From Melieria omissa (taxonomy: Eukaryota; Arthropoda; Insecta; Diptera; Ulidiidae), in assembly GCA_963971225.1 (NCBI GenBank), contig OZ020270.1, forward strand, positions 64,608,932 to 64,672,931: 64,000 bases of DNA, read 5' to 3'. The translations under genes and the position numbers were made by a program. The stretch's first letter is position 1; the number at the start of each line of letters is the position of its first letter. The notes below the pieces were generated by a model, which saw nothing but the letters and a program-made list of their open reading frames with translations, was not told where the DNA came from and ran no database searches. This document shows positions 53,226 to 62,614 of the stretch, in pieces.

Positions 53226-54741
53226 TAATGTCAGGTCCTTCCTTGGGTTAGCAAGCTACTATAGATGCTTCATCAAGGACTTCGCATCATTGGCAAAACC
53301 TCTAAGCGACATTCTAAAGGGCGAGAATGGCAAGGTAAGCGCTGGAAAATACCAGTAAACTTTGAGGAAAGGCAATGCCAGGCGTTTGAAAAGCTCAAGG
53401 CCGTTCTTGCATCCAAAAACCTAATGTTACGCTATCCGGATTATGAAAAGCCGTTTGATTTAACAACGGACGCATCGTCCTTTGGTTTGGGAGCAGTCTT
53501 ATCCCAGGGCGGGAAACCCATAACCATGATATCAAGGACTTTAAGGGACAGAGAGGTTAATTTTGCGACAAACGAACGAGAGCTGCTTGCTATAGTTTGG
53601 GCACTGAAAAACCTCAGAAATTACCTGTACGGAGTGAAGAATTTGAATATCTTCACAGATCACCAACCTTTAACGTTTGCAGTGTCAGATCGCAATCCAA
53701 ACGCAAAAATTAAGCGTTGGAAAATTTTCATCGACGAACATAATACCAACATCTTCTACAAGCCGGGGAGGGAAAATTATGTCGCTGATGCGTTATCACG
53801 GCAACACCGTCCGACATTGCCGCAAAGAAAGCGGGGTATCCTCGGATCGTACTGTTATTATATTTGGAAGAAACCCGACATTTTTTTGGAGAGAGAAATG
53901 CTAATTGAGAGGATATGTGATGTTGTAAAAAAGGATGTAGTAAATGCAATTTACTGTGAATTACCAATATTAGCATTCGTGCAGCATAAACTGGTAGAAA
54001 CATTCCCGACGACAACATTTCGCCTTACTAAGCGAGTGGTAACGGACATTTTAGACAGAAACGAGCAGAGGGAAATAGTTGTTGCAGAACGCAATAGGGC
54101 CCATAGGGCCAAGCAGGAAAACGTAAAACCAATTTTGCAGGACTATTTTTTTCCAAAAATGACTCAATTAACAAATGAGGTTGTTGCGAATTGTAAGGAT
54201 TGCCAGAGAGCAAAATATGACCGCCACCCACAGAAACAGGTACTTGGAGAGACGCCAATCCCTTCACGTGTGGGCGAAATCTTGCATATTGATATATTCT
54301 CAACCGACAAGAAATATTTCCTTACTTGCGTGGACAAATTTTCGAAGTTTGCGATTGTCCAACCCATTGCCTCTCGAACAATAACGGACGTGCAATCGGC
54401 AATTTTGCAGCTTATGAATTTCTACCATCGTACTACAACATTATATTGTGACAACGAACCTTCTATAAAATCCGAAACAATAAAATCCCTTTTAAGTAAT
54501 AGATATAACATCCAGCTTGTAAACGCACCGCCACTCCATAGTACTTCGAATGGACAGGTTGAAAGGTTCCATGGCACTCTCGTTGAAATCGCGCGGTGTC
54601 TGAAGTTTGAAAGGAGTATCAATGACACGGTCGATGCGATACTTCAAGCAACCATAGAGTACAACAGAACAATCCATTCAGTTACGGATAACCGACCTAT
54701 TGACATAATTCATTCGTCCTCCCAGAACTTGATGCGGATAT
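53226..54741 (+). pseudogene. pol: E3 RT end, RNase H and integrase
   Basis: FNVRSFLGLASYYRCFIKD follows the LOA element in the E3 pol frame, then a frameshift, then an open frame from about 53350. RNase H: DLTTDASSFGLGAVLSQ, TNERELLAIVW, FTDHQPLTF, and the spacer YKPGRENYVADALSR. Integrase: zinc-binding region with HRAKQENVKPIL and CKDCQRAKY, then LHIDIF (Asp), YCDNEPS (Asp) and NGQVERFHGTL (Glu), a full DDE set, ending at 54741. These are closest in pattern to gypsy itself. Confidence 0.9.
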
Positions 54742-55843
54742 AAGAGATAGAGTTGTAAAGGCTCAAAATACTCAGATGCAAAGGTTAAACGAAGTAAGAC
54801 GAAACAGGAACTTCCAGGTGGGAGACAAGGTGCTTGTAAAATCAAATAGGAGACTGGGAAATAAACTCACACCCTTATACGTTGAGGAAACTGTAGATGC
54901 CGACTTGGGGACAACGGTCTTGATAAAACGGATTGGAATAATTAACCCCGCGATTTTAGACTCAAACGATTTGAAAAACATCATCAATGAGAGCTCTACA
55001 AATATTACTATAACAGATTTAATGGAAATAGCCCATGTCAAAGTTTTATTAGATAATAATTTTTTACACTTTATTATTAAGTATCCTAAGCCAGACTTAG
55101 TATGTAAGAAAATAATGTTGTATCCCGTTCAGCATAACAATACCGTCCTTAACTTTGCTGATGGAAATAATATAGCAGACTGCGGTGGTCGGGTGATGTC
55201 GATTGGAAATTGCAGCAACACGCTTACAACAACATTCTGCAAGAAATTGCCTTACACGACATGCGCACAACAACTGCATTCTGCCGGCACCGCACATTGC
55301 ACTACTCGTCCCAGCCATCTGGAACCTGTAACGGTCATTGACGACGGCGTTATCATCATCAACGACGAAACCGTTGCGATCAGGGCTGACAGTGGCAACG
55401 AGCAGACTGTAGCTGGGACGTTTCTCTTCACCTTTGAGGACGAGGTCAAGGTCAATGACTCCTTATAACGGAACCTGAAGAGCTACGTAAAGAAAGCTCC
55501 AAGCCCAGCAGCGTCAGCGCACATCAACATAACGGATCACCAGGAAATACTGAGCCTGCCGCACCTACAGAGACTGAATATGGAGAATTTGCGATACATC
55601 GGCGAAATCGAAAAGGGGTTGACTAAGTGGCCTTTAATATCTGGTTTGGCTGTGACTATCCTTTTGGTCTTTTGCTACGCCTCGCTCCAGCTTTACAGGA
55701 AACACCGGAGGAATGGAAGGCAACGCGATATTCAAATTGTTATCGGTGGTCTCAAGAAGTCCGAGCACGTCCTTCACTTGAACGAGGGAGGAGTTAACAC
55801 GACCACCCAGCAGCAAAGTTGCCAAGCCAAACACGCACCGTAA
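54742..55843 (+). pseudogene. env: E3 integrase C-terminus fused to env C-terminal half
   Basis: Integrase C-terminal NFQVGDKVLVKSNRRLGNKL (near 54810) runs directly into env ectodomain sequence (ITDLMEIAHVKVLLDNNF, near 55015). The integrase end and the N-terminal half of env are therefore deleted in frame. The env part has paired cysteines (DLVCKK, NIADCGG, TTFCKK, YTTCAQ, HCTTR), a stop at 55466-55468, then in the same frame a transmembrane helix WPLISGLAVTILLVFCYASL at about 55630-55690 and a basic tail reaching the purine tract beside the LTR. Confidence 0.82.
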
Positions 55844-56178
55844 ACGTTGGCTGAGGTGCGGCTTCAGCAGTTCTTGCGGACGTCGCACTGCAGCGCCAGC
55901 TTTGGCTGGCGACAATGTTACGGGCATTGCTCCGCGACCAATAATGCGCCATCAGCAATTCTTGCGGACGTCGCACTGCAGTGCCAGCTTTGGCTGACGA
56001 CAATGTTGCGGGCATTGCTCCGACGCTGGCCCGATTGACCGATATCGCGTGGTCAGCATATTTGGGGTGTTGGGAGAGATTTAGCTTTAAGCAGAATTGT
56101 AAGTAGCAGTTAGTTGGTGATTGGAAATAAAGAGACTCGGCTCGCAGTCGCGACCGAATTAAAAACCAAATTCGCTTT
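55792..56178 (+). repeat. 3' LTR of E3, with an internal duplication
   Basis: Follows the purine tract GAGGGAGG. It is the same as 11856-12154 but 88 bp longer, because a block containing CTTGCGGACGTCGCACTGCA is present twice (about 55872-55945 and 55961-56024). The duplicated copies have diverged slightly from each other. Confidence 0.88.
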
Positions 56179-56656
56179 GTTTTGTAGATTTGATTTATTC
56201 TCATTTCAACAACAATATGCAATGTTGTTGCTTTCTGCAGCAAGCCAGCTAGGCTTTGCTTGTGCACATTGAAATGGTAGTTCATTTGGCAATGCGATCG
56301 CCAAAGCAAATTCAATAAGTATGTAGTTGCAGCACCAGAGCTGACTAAACTTTTTTCTTTGATAATTGGCTCAACATTGTAACAATAGTTTTCTTGTTAT
56401 CACTTTCTTAATGCGCCTTGGTTGTTGCAATATTTTTACACATACATATATTTATTTTCATTGCAGGCATTTTTACTTTAAACAACTTCTTTTTTACAAG
56501 CAGACCAAAAGAACTGATAAAATCCATTGAATTTTGGTTTTTTCCGTAGTGCTACCACCTTATTTATGCGCTTTGGCGATCGCTCAATCAATTTTTCTAT
56601 GCAAACTTTACTTGTCCACTTCTTGTTCTTGTTTGTAAACAAGCAAGCACGAGCCA
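56179..56656. other. Non-coding sequence right of the stack
   Basis: No gene is visible. GATAATTGGCTC at about 56363 also follows the 5' LTR of E3 at 12156, which may mean that the LTR ends further right than I place it and that 56179-56352 is a small insertion. GCGATCGC and CAAAGC-type short repeats occur. Confidence 0.4.
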
Positions 56657-56664
56657 TCACCAAC

Positions 56665-57205
56665 CAGCGTTGCCACAAGAGAAAAAATTTATAACCAGGA
56701 ACAGAAATAAAAATAACCAAAATGTAACAAAAATAACCAAAATGTTTATTCCACATAAAGCAGAACATAACAAATACATAAACTTCGAGATTTAAGGAGC
56801 ATTTAAAACGCTTTTAACTCATATGTGTGTATGTGTGACATAAAAGAAATGATTAACACGTTCACGCACAGTAAAAATTTCAGTAAGTTGCAAAAATAGA
56901 CAGGCGATATTCTTTTTAATTAGTTGCGAAACACCGCGAACTTGTTCTTGACTCTTTTTAAAACATAGTTATTGATTTAAACAATGCTGCTTACTTTTTT
57001 ACGAGAAACTGTAATCGCTATGAGTTGCCACTATCAAACAATATCAATATTATTCAATTGTGCTATATTTAAGATACATTTTGCATCAGTGTGCAATATT
57101 CTAAAAAATAACCAAATGGGATCAAAAATCACCAAATAACCAAATCTAATTTTCAAAAATAAAAATAACCATTTTTGGTTAAAAATAACTAAAACGGCAA
57201 CACTG
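56665..57205. mobile_element. hAT-type MITE, 541 bp
   Basis: Ends CAGCGTTGCC and the complement CAGTGTTGCC, with AAAAATAACCA-type repeats just inside both ends. Flanked by TCACCAAC (56657-56664) and CCACCAAC (57206-57213), an 8-bp duplication with one change. No coding capacity. Confidence 0.9.
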
Positions 57206-57441
57206 CCACCAACATGCAAGCGGCACATCGCTTTGTTGCCCAACAACAACAACCACATTGTGTGGTGCGTCACTGTTTTATACACCGCTCTCACAGCTTC
57301 TCAGTTTACGCTCTCGCGCTCTATGCGTTCTCGTCCCCTTTACTGCTTCCCCCCGCATCGACAAACGGGTCCTACCGCTGGATCCCGCAAAGAAAATTTT
57401 CTTTACACCAGATGCGCATTCTGTTTATTATTTGTTCTGTG
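57206..57441. repeat. Terminus of a P-like element (degenerate)
   Basis: AGATGCGCATTCTGTTTATT followed by TTGTTCTGTGG at 57411-57441 matches the right inverted repeat of the P-like element at 26447-26479. A CAACAACAAC stretch inside it (57241-57252) also occurs at a similar place in the left end of that element. The other end of this copy is not visible. Confidence 0.55.
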
Positions 57442-57806
57442 GTAACATTCAAATTAAGGCCTTAGATAGCAAAAACAAATTAACTATTACGAATTTTGAA
57501 AGTCATAAGCCAATAAAAAGGTTAAATGAATTATTTCCAAACATTTTAAGATCAATTATTTGTGGACCTAGTAATTGCGGAAAAACGAATATATTATTAA
57601 ATATCTTATCAAAGATTTATTATTCTGATTTTATTATTTGTTCAAAAACCTGTTATCAAGAAAAATATGAATACTTAAAAAATATAATTGATCAATTTAA
57701 TAAATTATGTACTCGAAATAATTTGGAATCAAAAGATATTAAATGTTTGTCAATTGAATCTCTACCAACTCCTGAAAATGTTAACCCATTTTCGGCCGCT
57801 GGTTGA
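57442..57806 (+). pseudogene. P-loop ATPase fragment, Polinton-like packaging ATPase
   Basis: About 120 codons: RLNELFPNILRSIICGPSNC followed by GKTNIL gives a Walker A motif (GPSNCGKT), then a strand-helix pattern YYSDFIICSKTCYQEKY and SLPTPENVNP. The layout resembles the genome-packaging ATPases of Polinton/Maverick elements and adintovirus-like agents, which pump DNA into capsids. The Walker B region and everything downstream are missing; the sequence runs into the BEL LTR. The 5' end abuts the P-like terminus. Identification rests on one short segment. Confidence 0.5.
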
Positions 57807-58192
57807 TTTTTCGACCAGCCACTTTGAAGGAGAGTAGCTCTGCATTTAGCCATTATATCTGTTGAGACCGCCGACGAAGAGAATCTGATTGATCTCTGAG
57901 TCGGCGGCTCACTTCCCCTCCCACACGCACGCGATCCACATGCACACACACAAACACACAAACACAACCACACACGCTATCTTCTCTTCTTCCTCCACCC
58001 ACTTTCTTCCCTTTCCAAAAATGAATTGTTCTCCCCTTTTCCGACTCCCTTAGTTCTAAGCTCAATTTGTACAATTAGTCGTTAAGAATAATCAGCGCTG
58101 TGCACACGCACATTAAATAAAACCCCCGCTGCACTGTCCAAGTAAAACCCCGTCGCCTTTCATTTTTTCTCGGTCGCCGTCACGTCAGTCAT
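57779..58192 (+). repeat. 5' LTR of the right BEL element (left end uncertain)
   Basis: The right end is set by the primer site TTGGTCCTTCGAGCCGGATC starting at 58193. The LTR ends CACGTCAGTCA. AATAAAA at about 58114 may be the poly(A) signal. A CACACACAAACACA stretch lies at 57940-57975. Confidence 0.65.
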
Positions 58193-58212
58193 TGGTCCTT
58201 CGAGCCGGATCC
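58193..58212 (+). promoter_or_regulatory. BEL primer-binding site, tRNA-Tyr type
   Basis: TGGTCCTTCGAGCCGGATCC is complementary to the 3' end of animal tRNA-Tyr over about 17 bases. It is longer than the match in the minus-strand BEL element. Confidence 0.88.
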
Positions 58213-59439
58213 GCGAACTCGCACCGCGGTGAACAAAAAAAACAAACCCCCTGAGAACATTAATACAAACAATTACAAACCACAGTGAAACAAAGTGACA
58301 CACAGTAAACAAAAATTAAACAGTGTACACAGTGATACATTTCACACCACAAAATAACCATTGAACAAAACATTTTTTCGTACAATTGTAACACACACAA
58401 AAAAAATAATAATAAATTACACAATTGATAAGGTGACAGTACAAAGTGAACAAATATTACACAAAAAAGGGTTATAAGCGAATAAAAGTGAAAACTACAC
58501 ATTACACACAGTGAACAAATATTACAAAAAAAATTAGTAAACAAAAATTATACAAAGTTATACGGAAACGACAAACCAAAAGGTTGGAAACGAAAAACAA
58601 AAAAAAGAAAAAAAAACCCAAAAAATTACAGTTACAATTACAATTATAAAATTACAAAATTACAAAAAGTTACGAAAAGCATAAAACCACATAAATCACA
58701 GTGACACCAACAAAGTGCAGTGACCCATAAAGTTGACGACGGCGAAACCACAAACGACAACAAGCATCCAACATCCAGCCACCCCGTAGGACACGCAGCA
58801 CCACCCTCACAAAACACGGTTTGCGATCCCCCCTAAAAAGGATATGCCGAGTAAGTAGCCAAAACCCCCATTTGGCCCCCCCCGTAAAACGATATAAAAA
58901 TTCGGTAAATCATACCGTAATTTATTTTTCTTAAAAATAAATTACGGTGTGTAAGCGGACGTTGCAAAAGCGCCGTTGGTAAATCGTTCGATTTACCGCG
59001 CTAACGTTCCGCTTGAGCACATAGCACTTGAGCACTTCGTTGCTAACAGCTCACACATAAGCAACGAGCTTGGCATTGGAAGAAGGGCAATACATACCAA
59101 CACATCTCCGTTGGATGGTTATTGCCTCTTTTCTTCTGAATCCGAAGGCAGCGCAACATCTCGCGCAACATCTAGCGCAACACCGCAACATTAGGCGCAA
59201 CATTTGTATCGTGTTGACGCCACTCACCATCCCCTCAGCAAAACAAAAAAATTTTTTTTGGGGAAAATTTTTCAATAGAATCAATTTCCTTTTCCCCCCC
59301 CCCCCCTAAAATATTTGGAAATAAAACATTTTATGCACTTTTCCCGTAGTGGTAATTTGTATTTAGAAAAATTTACTTATATTATTTGAAAATTTTAAAT
59401 TTTGTAGTTTGTCATTTCCAGATATTTCTCTATACTTCC

Positions 59440-59860
59440 TTGTGTACATTTTGGCCCTCATACTCGTAGTGGCAATCTGTACACGTGGAAAAAAATTTCT
59501 GAAATTTTTTTTGAATTTTTCTAAAGATTTTTTTTCATATCTCGTGACGTGTTCGATTGGCCCTCAATCTCGAAGCGGCAATCGATACACTTTCTTGTGT
59601 ACATTTTGGCCCTCAAACTCGCAGTGGCAATTTGTACACTTGAAAAAATTGTGAAAGAATTTTCTTGGAATTTTCGGAATTTTTTTCCGAATTTCTCGCG
59701 ACGTATCCGATTGGCCCTCAATCTCGCAGCGGCAATCGGTACACTTGGGAAAATTTTGTGGAAATTTTTTTAAATCTACAAATTTTCGGTTATTGTGTTG
59801 GGTGTCTATTGGCCCTCAATCTCGTAGCGGCAATTGATACACTTTCAAAATTTATTTGTG
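59440..59860 (+). repeat. Repeats with TTGGCCCTCAATCTCG core
   Basis: Five copies of TTGGCCCTCAWWCTCGYAGY followed by GGCAATYKRTACAC, at about 59452, 59562, 59608, 59718 and 59810. Between them are AAAATTTTTTTGAATTTT-like spacers and TCTCGYGACGTRTYCGA. Long and short spacings alternate for part of the array. Confidence 0.88.
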
Positions 59861-59934
59861 ACTTCACACTTTGATAATTACACAAATATTTTTGGTCATA
59901 ATATTTTTTGATAAACACACATAACAATTTTTTT

Positions 59935-60510
59935 TGAAATTTTTTCGATTCTCGTGAAAAAAAAACGATTCACTCAATTCTCAATCAAAGTGTTATCATA
60001 CAACGCAATCCCGCCGTTGATCCCTGATACACTCAGAAAAAATTTTCGGTTCTAGATTTATTTTTAGAACCACTCGTTTGTCACTCAGCACTAAACAAAT
60101 TTAGCCAGTGGTTCCCAATCCCACAGACAATTTGTTTAAAAATTTTTTTCATAAAAATTATCAACCCAAAGCTGAATCTCTCTCATTTTTCGATCAAAAG
60201 TGTTATCATACAACGCGATCCCGACGTTGAAAAAATTTTCAGTCTCAAATTTATTTTGAGCTACTAGTACTGAAATATTCATTTTGGTATCCACACTCAA
60301 CGAGTTCGGTCAGTGGCGCTCAAACCCACCGACACTTTTTTTAAAATTTTTATTTCTCAAAAAATTTTTTTCTCATCAACTCATTGCTGAATTTTTGTAA
60401 TTTCTCATACGAAGGTGTTATCATACAACGCAATTCCGCCGTTGATCCCTGATACACTGAGAACAATTTTCAGTTTCAAGTTTATTTGGAACTCGCTTAG
60501 GAATATTTAT
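59935..60510 (+). repeat. Three units of about 213 bp in the BEL leader
   Basis: GTGTTATCATACAACGCRAT recurs at 59990, 60200 and 60415. It is followed by CCGCCGTTGATCCCTGATAC in two of three copies, then ATTTTCRGTTYYARRTTTAT and, in two, a CAGTGG(T/C)(T/G)CYCAA motif. Confidence 0.88.
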
Positions 60511-60612
60511 TTCGGTTTTCTCCCATAAACCATTGCATTCAGTGCTTTTCCAATACACTGAAAGAAATAAATATTAGGTTCGCTCTTTACTTGGAAATTT
60601 AAAACCAACACA

Positions 60613-62055
60613 ATGCCAGGAAACGATAGCAATAATCCTCTAAGCACCAAAGAAACTGCCAGAACTTCGAGAGCTGCTTCAAAAGCGGAAGTAGAAAATA
60701 AAGTGGACTTAACGATTCGTAAGTTTATTTTCGAAACCGACCGGCTCATCACATTCTGTTCTAAATGGTCGTCAATCCCCGTCGAGGACCAAACAGAATC
60801 GCTGATTGAAGTTCAACTCCAAGAGCTTGACCTAAACTGGGCGCGTGTACTGCTGACATACGAAGATGCGTATTTGTCTGATTCATACAGTACGTACAAA
60901 AAGTCAATCGACCAAAAATATAGTGCGTGCAGTGAAAACTTCCAAAACTGCAAGGCTCAATTGACTGATCTGCTAAAGGCTCAACGAGCAACCTCTGTTT
61001 CAGTTCCTGCACCTCGAGCAGACTTAGGTTCTCAAATCGACTCTTCAGGTATATGTCTAAAAGTTCCCGCATGCGATACAGAAGTTTTTTATGGAGGATA
61101 TGAAGAATTGCCTTCCTTTAGGGATATGTTTACTGCGGTTTATATAAACCACCCCGAATTGACCCCCGCACAAAAATTGTATCACCTCCGATACAAGACG
61201 AAGGGCACAGCGGGTGCCATCGTCAAACAATACCCTTTGAGCAATGAAAATTTTGAATTGGCCTGGGATGCACTCAAAGCTCGGTAGGAGAACCGACGCA
61301 TCTTAGTTGATAATCAAATCAAGGCGCTGTTGAATATTTCCCCTGTCACTTCAGAAAATAGCGCTGCCATTCAAAAAATTCAGAATACAATAAACAATTG
61401 CTTGTCTGTTCTGAGTTCACAAGGGGTTTCGATAGACAACTGGGATCCAATCCTGGTCTTCATTTGTTCTTCGAAACTACCCGAAGAGACCATAGCTCTG
61501 TGGGAGCAATCGCTTACTTCCCGAAAAGAGCTTCCCACATGGTCGCAAATGAACTCATTCCTCACAAATAGGTACGAAGTGGTGGAAAGGTTAAGCGCGT
61601 ATAAGCCCAAACCCCCTCGGGCTACGCAACCGAACTTCTCGTTTAGCAAACCTCAAACCAAGACTCAAACGTTTCATTCAGAAACAGGCAAGTCGTTCAC
61701 TTGCAACTTATGCAAGGCGAACCACCCTCTCAAAACCTGCCAAAAATTTAAGTCACTTTCAGTGCACGACAGAGTCAAGTTTGTTAAAGAGAACAACTAT
61801 TGTGAAGACTGCCTGGCATACTCTCATTTGCGTAATGAATGCCCTAGTAATTTGTCATGCGTCTACTGCCAAAGAAAGCATCATTCAATGCTACACTTTC
61901 CCACGAGTAGTCAAACGCATAAGCCAACTCCCCGGCCCCAAAAAGCAGTGGCTCAAGCCACAATAACTCGGCCGAGTGGTCACGAAGAACCCTCCACAAG
62001 TCGAAAGTCCTCCACTTCAAAAGATCAGCCACAAGATCGACATACATGTACCTGA
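60613..62055 (+). pseudogene. gag: BEL gag with zinc knuckles
   Basis: ATG 60613 opens gag with the same motifs as the minus-strand element: CDTEVFYGGYEELPSFRDMF, NHPELTPAQKLYHLRYK and GAIVKQYPLSNENF. A TAG at 61285-61287 replaces an expected Tyr codon. The frame continues as NISPVTSENSAAIQKIQN, LPEETIALWEQSLTSRKELP, then the knuckle-like CNLC, CEDCLAYSHLRNEC and CVYCQRKHHSMLH, and a TGA at 62053-62055. All these pieces share one frame, so only point stops are involved. Confidence 0.92.
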
Positions 62056-62614
62056 AGTCATGAACAGACTCATGCTCATCACTCGAGCACTAGAGCGAAA
62101 ACGCTTCTTCCCACAGCAATTGTGTCTATTGTTCACTTAGGAGAAAGTCATAAGGTCCGAGTCCTCATAGACCCCGGTTCTCAAAAGACGTTCATCTCGT
62201 CCAAGGACGACCGCTTTTGTGAACAACTCTATAAAGAGACAACGTTCCGAAACCCCGACGGTCGGTATGTCGTAAGGCTCCCATTCAAAAAGAGCTTTCC
62301 CGAAACCTCGGCCCTAGGCCATACACGGACAGCTGCCTTACGACAATTCTTAAGTGTAGAGCGGACACTAGAGAAAAAGGGGGATCTCAAAACAACATAC
62401 TCAGATGTATTAAACGAGTATCTCACTCTCGGCCACATGGAATCCACATCCTCTTGTGAGATTATAAATGACGGTAAATATTTTTCATTTTACCTACCCC
62501 ACCATGCGGTTATTCGCCCAGAAAAGAAGACTACTAAAGTGTGAGTAGTTTTCAACGCTTCAAAAGCATCAAGCTCTGGATGCCCAGAGCGGCCCCACTC
62601 TTCAAAACGATCTT
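62056..62614 (+). pseudogene. BEL protease start joined to RT start
   Basis: In the gag frame, LLPTAIVSIVHLGES and VRVLIDPGSQKTFISSK are the BEL protease active site (DPGS). Directly after SSK the sequence is the RT N-terminal region (TTFRNPDGRYVVRLPFK), so most of the protease and the linker are deleted near 62205. RT continues to a TGA at 62542-62544, where Arg is expected before VVFNASKAS, and then shifts frame near 62575. Confidence 0.85.

Larger units (their letters stand above)
11856..56178 (+). mobile_element. Errantivirus E3 (gypsy-like, env-bearing), host of a 44-kb nested stack
   Basis: An LTR at 11856-12154 and a related LTR at 55792-56178 bound plus-strand pieces that read in order as leader, gag start, gag, protease, RT, RNase H, integrase, env and polypurine tract. 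The gag start (12448-12591) and the rest of gag (from 32474) are in phase across the BEL insertion, and RT is continuous across the LOA insertion at an 11-bp duplication. I found no convincing target duplication outside the two LTRs, so the claim that both belong to one copy rests on LTR similarity, order, orientation and phase. Env, RT and gag all carry lesions. Confidence 0.7.
58213..60612 (+). other. Long BEL leader without genes
   Basis: An A/C-rich tract (58220-58740, with recurring GTGAACAAATATTACA), a poly(C) run at 59294-59306, and two repeat arrays described separately. I see no convincing coding frame before gag at 60613. Leaders of this length are unusual but are shared with the minus-strand BEL element here. 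Confidence 0.7.

Noticed and set aside
56179..56370. Small insertion in the E3 3' LTR flanked by CTTTG
   Set aside because: The shared GATAATTGGCTC is suggestive, but the flanking repeat is short and low-complexity, and no second copy is available to prove it.
59440..60510. CRISPR array
   Set aside because: Spacing is irregular, spacers are low-complexity and related, and the sequence is eukaryotic BEL leader.
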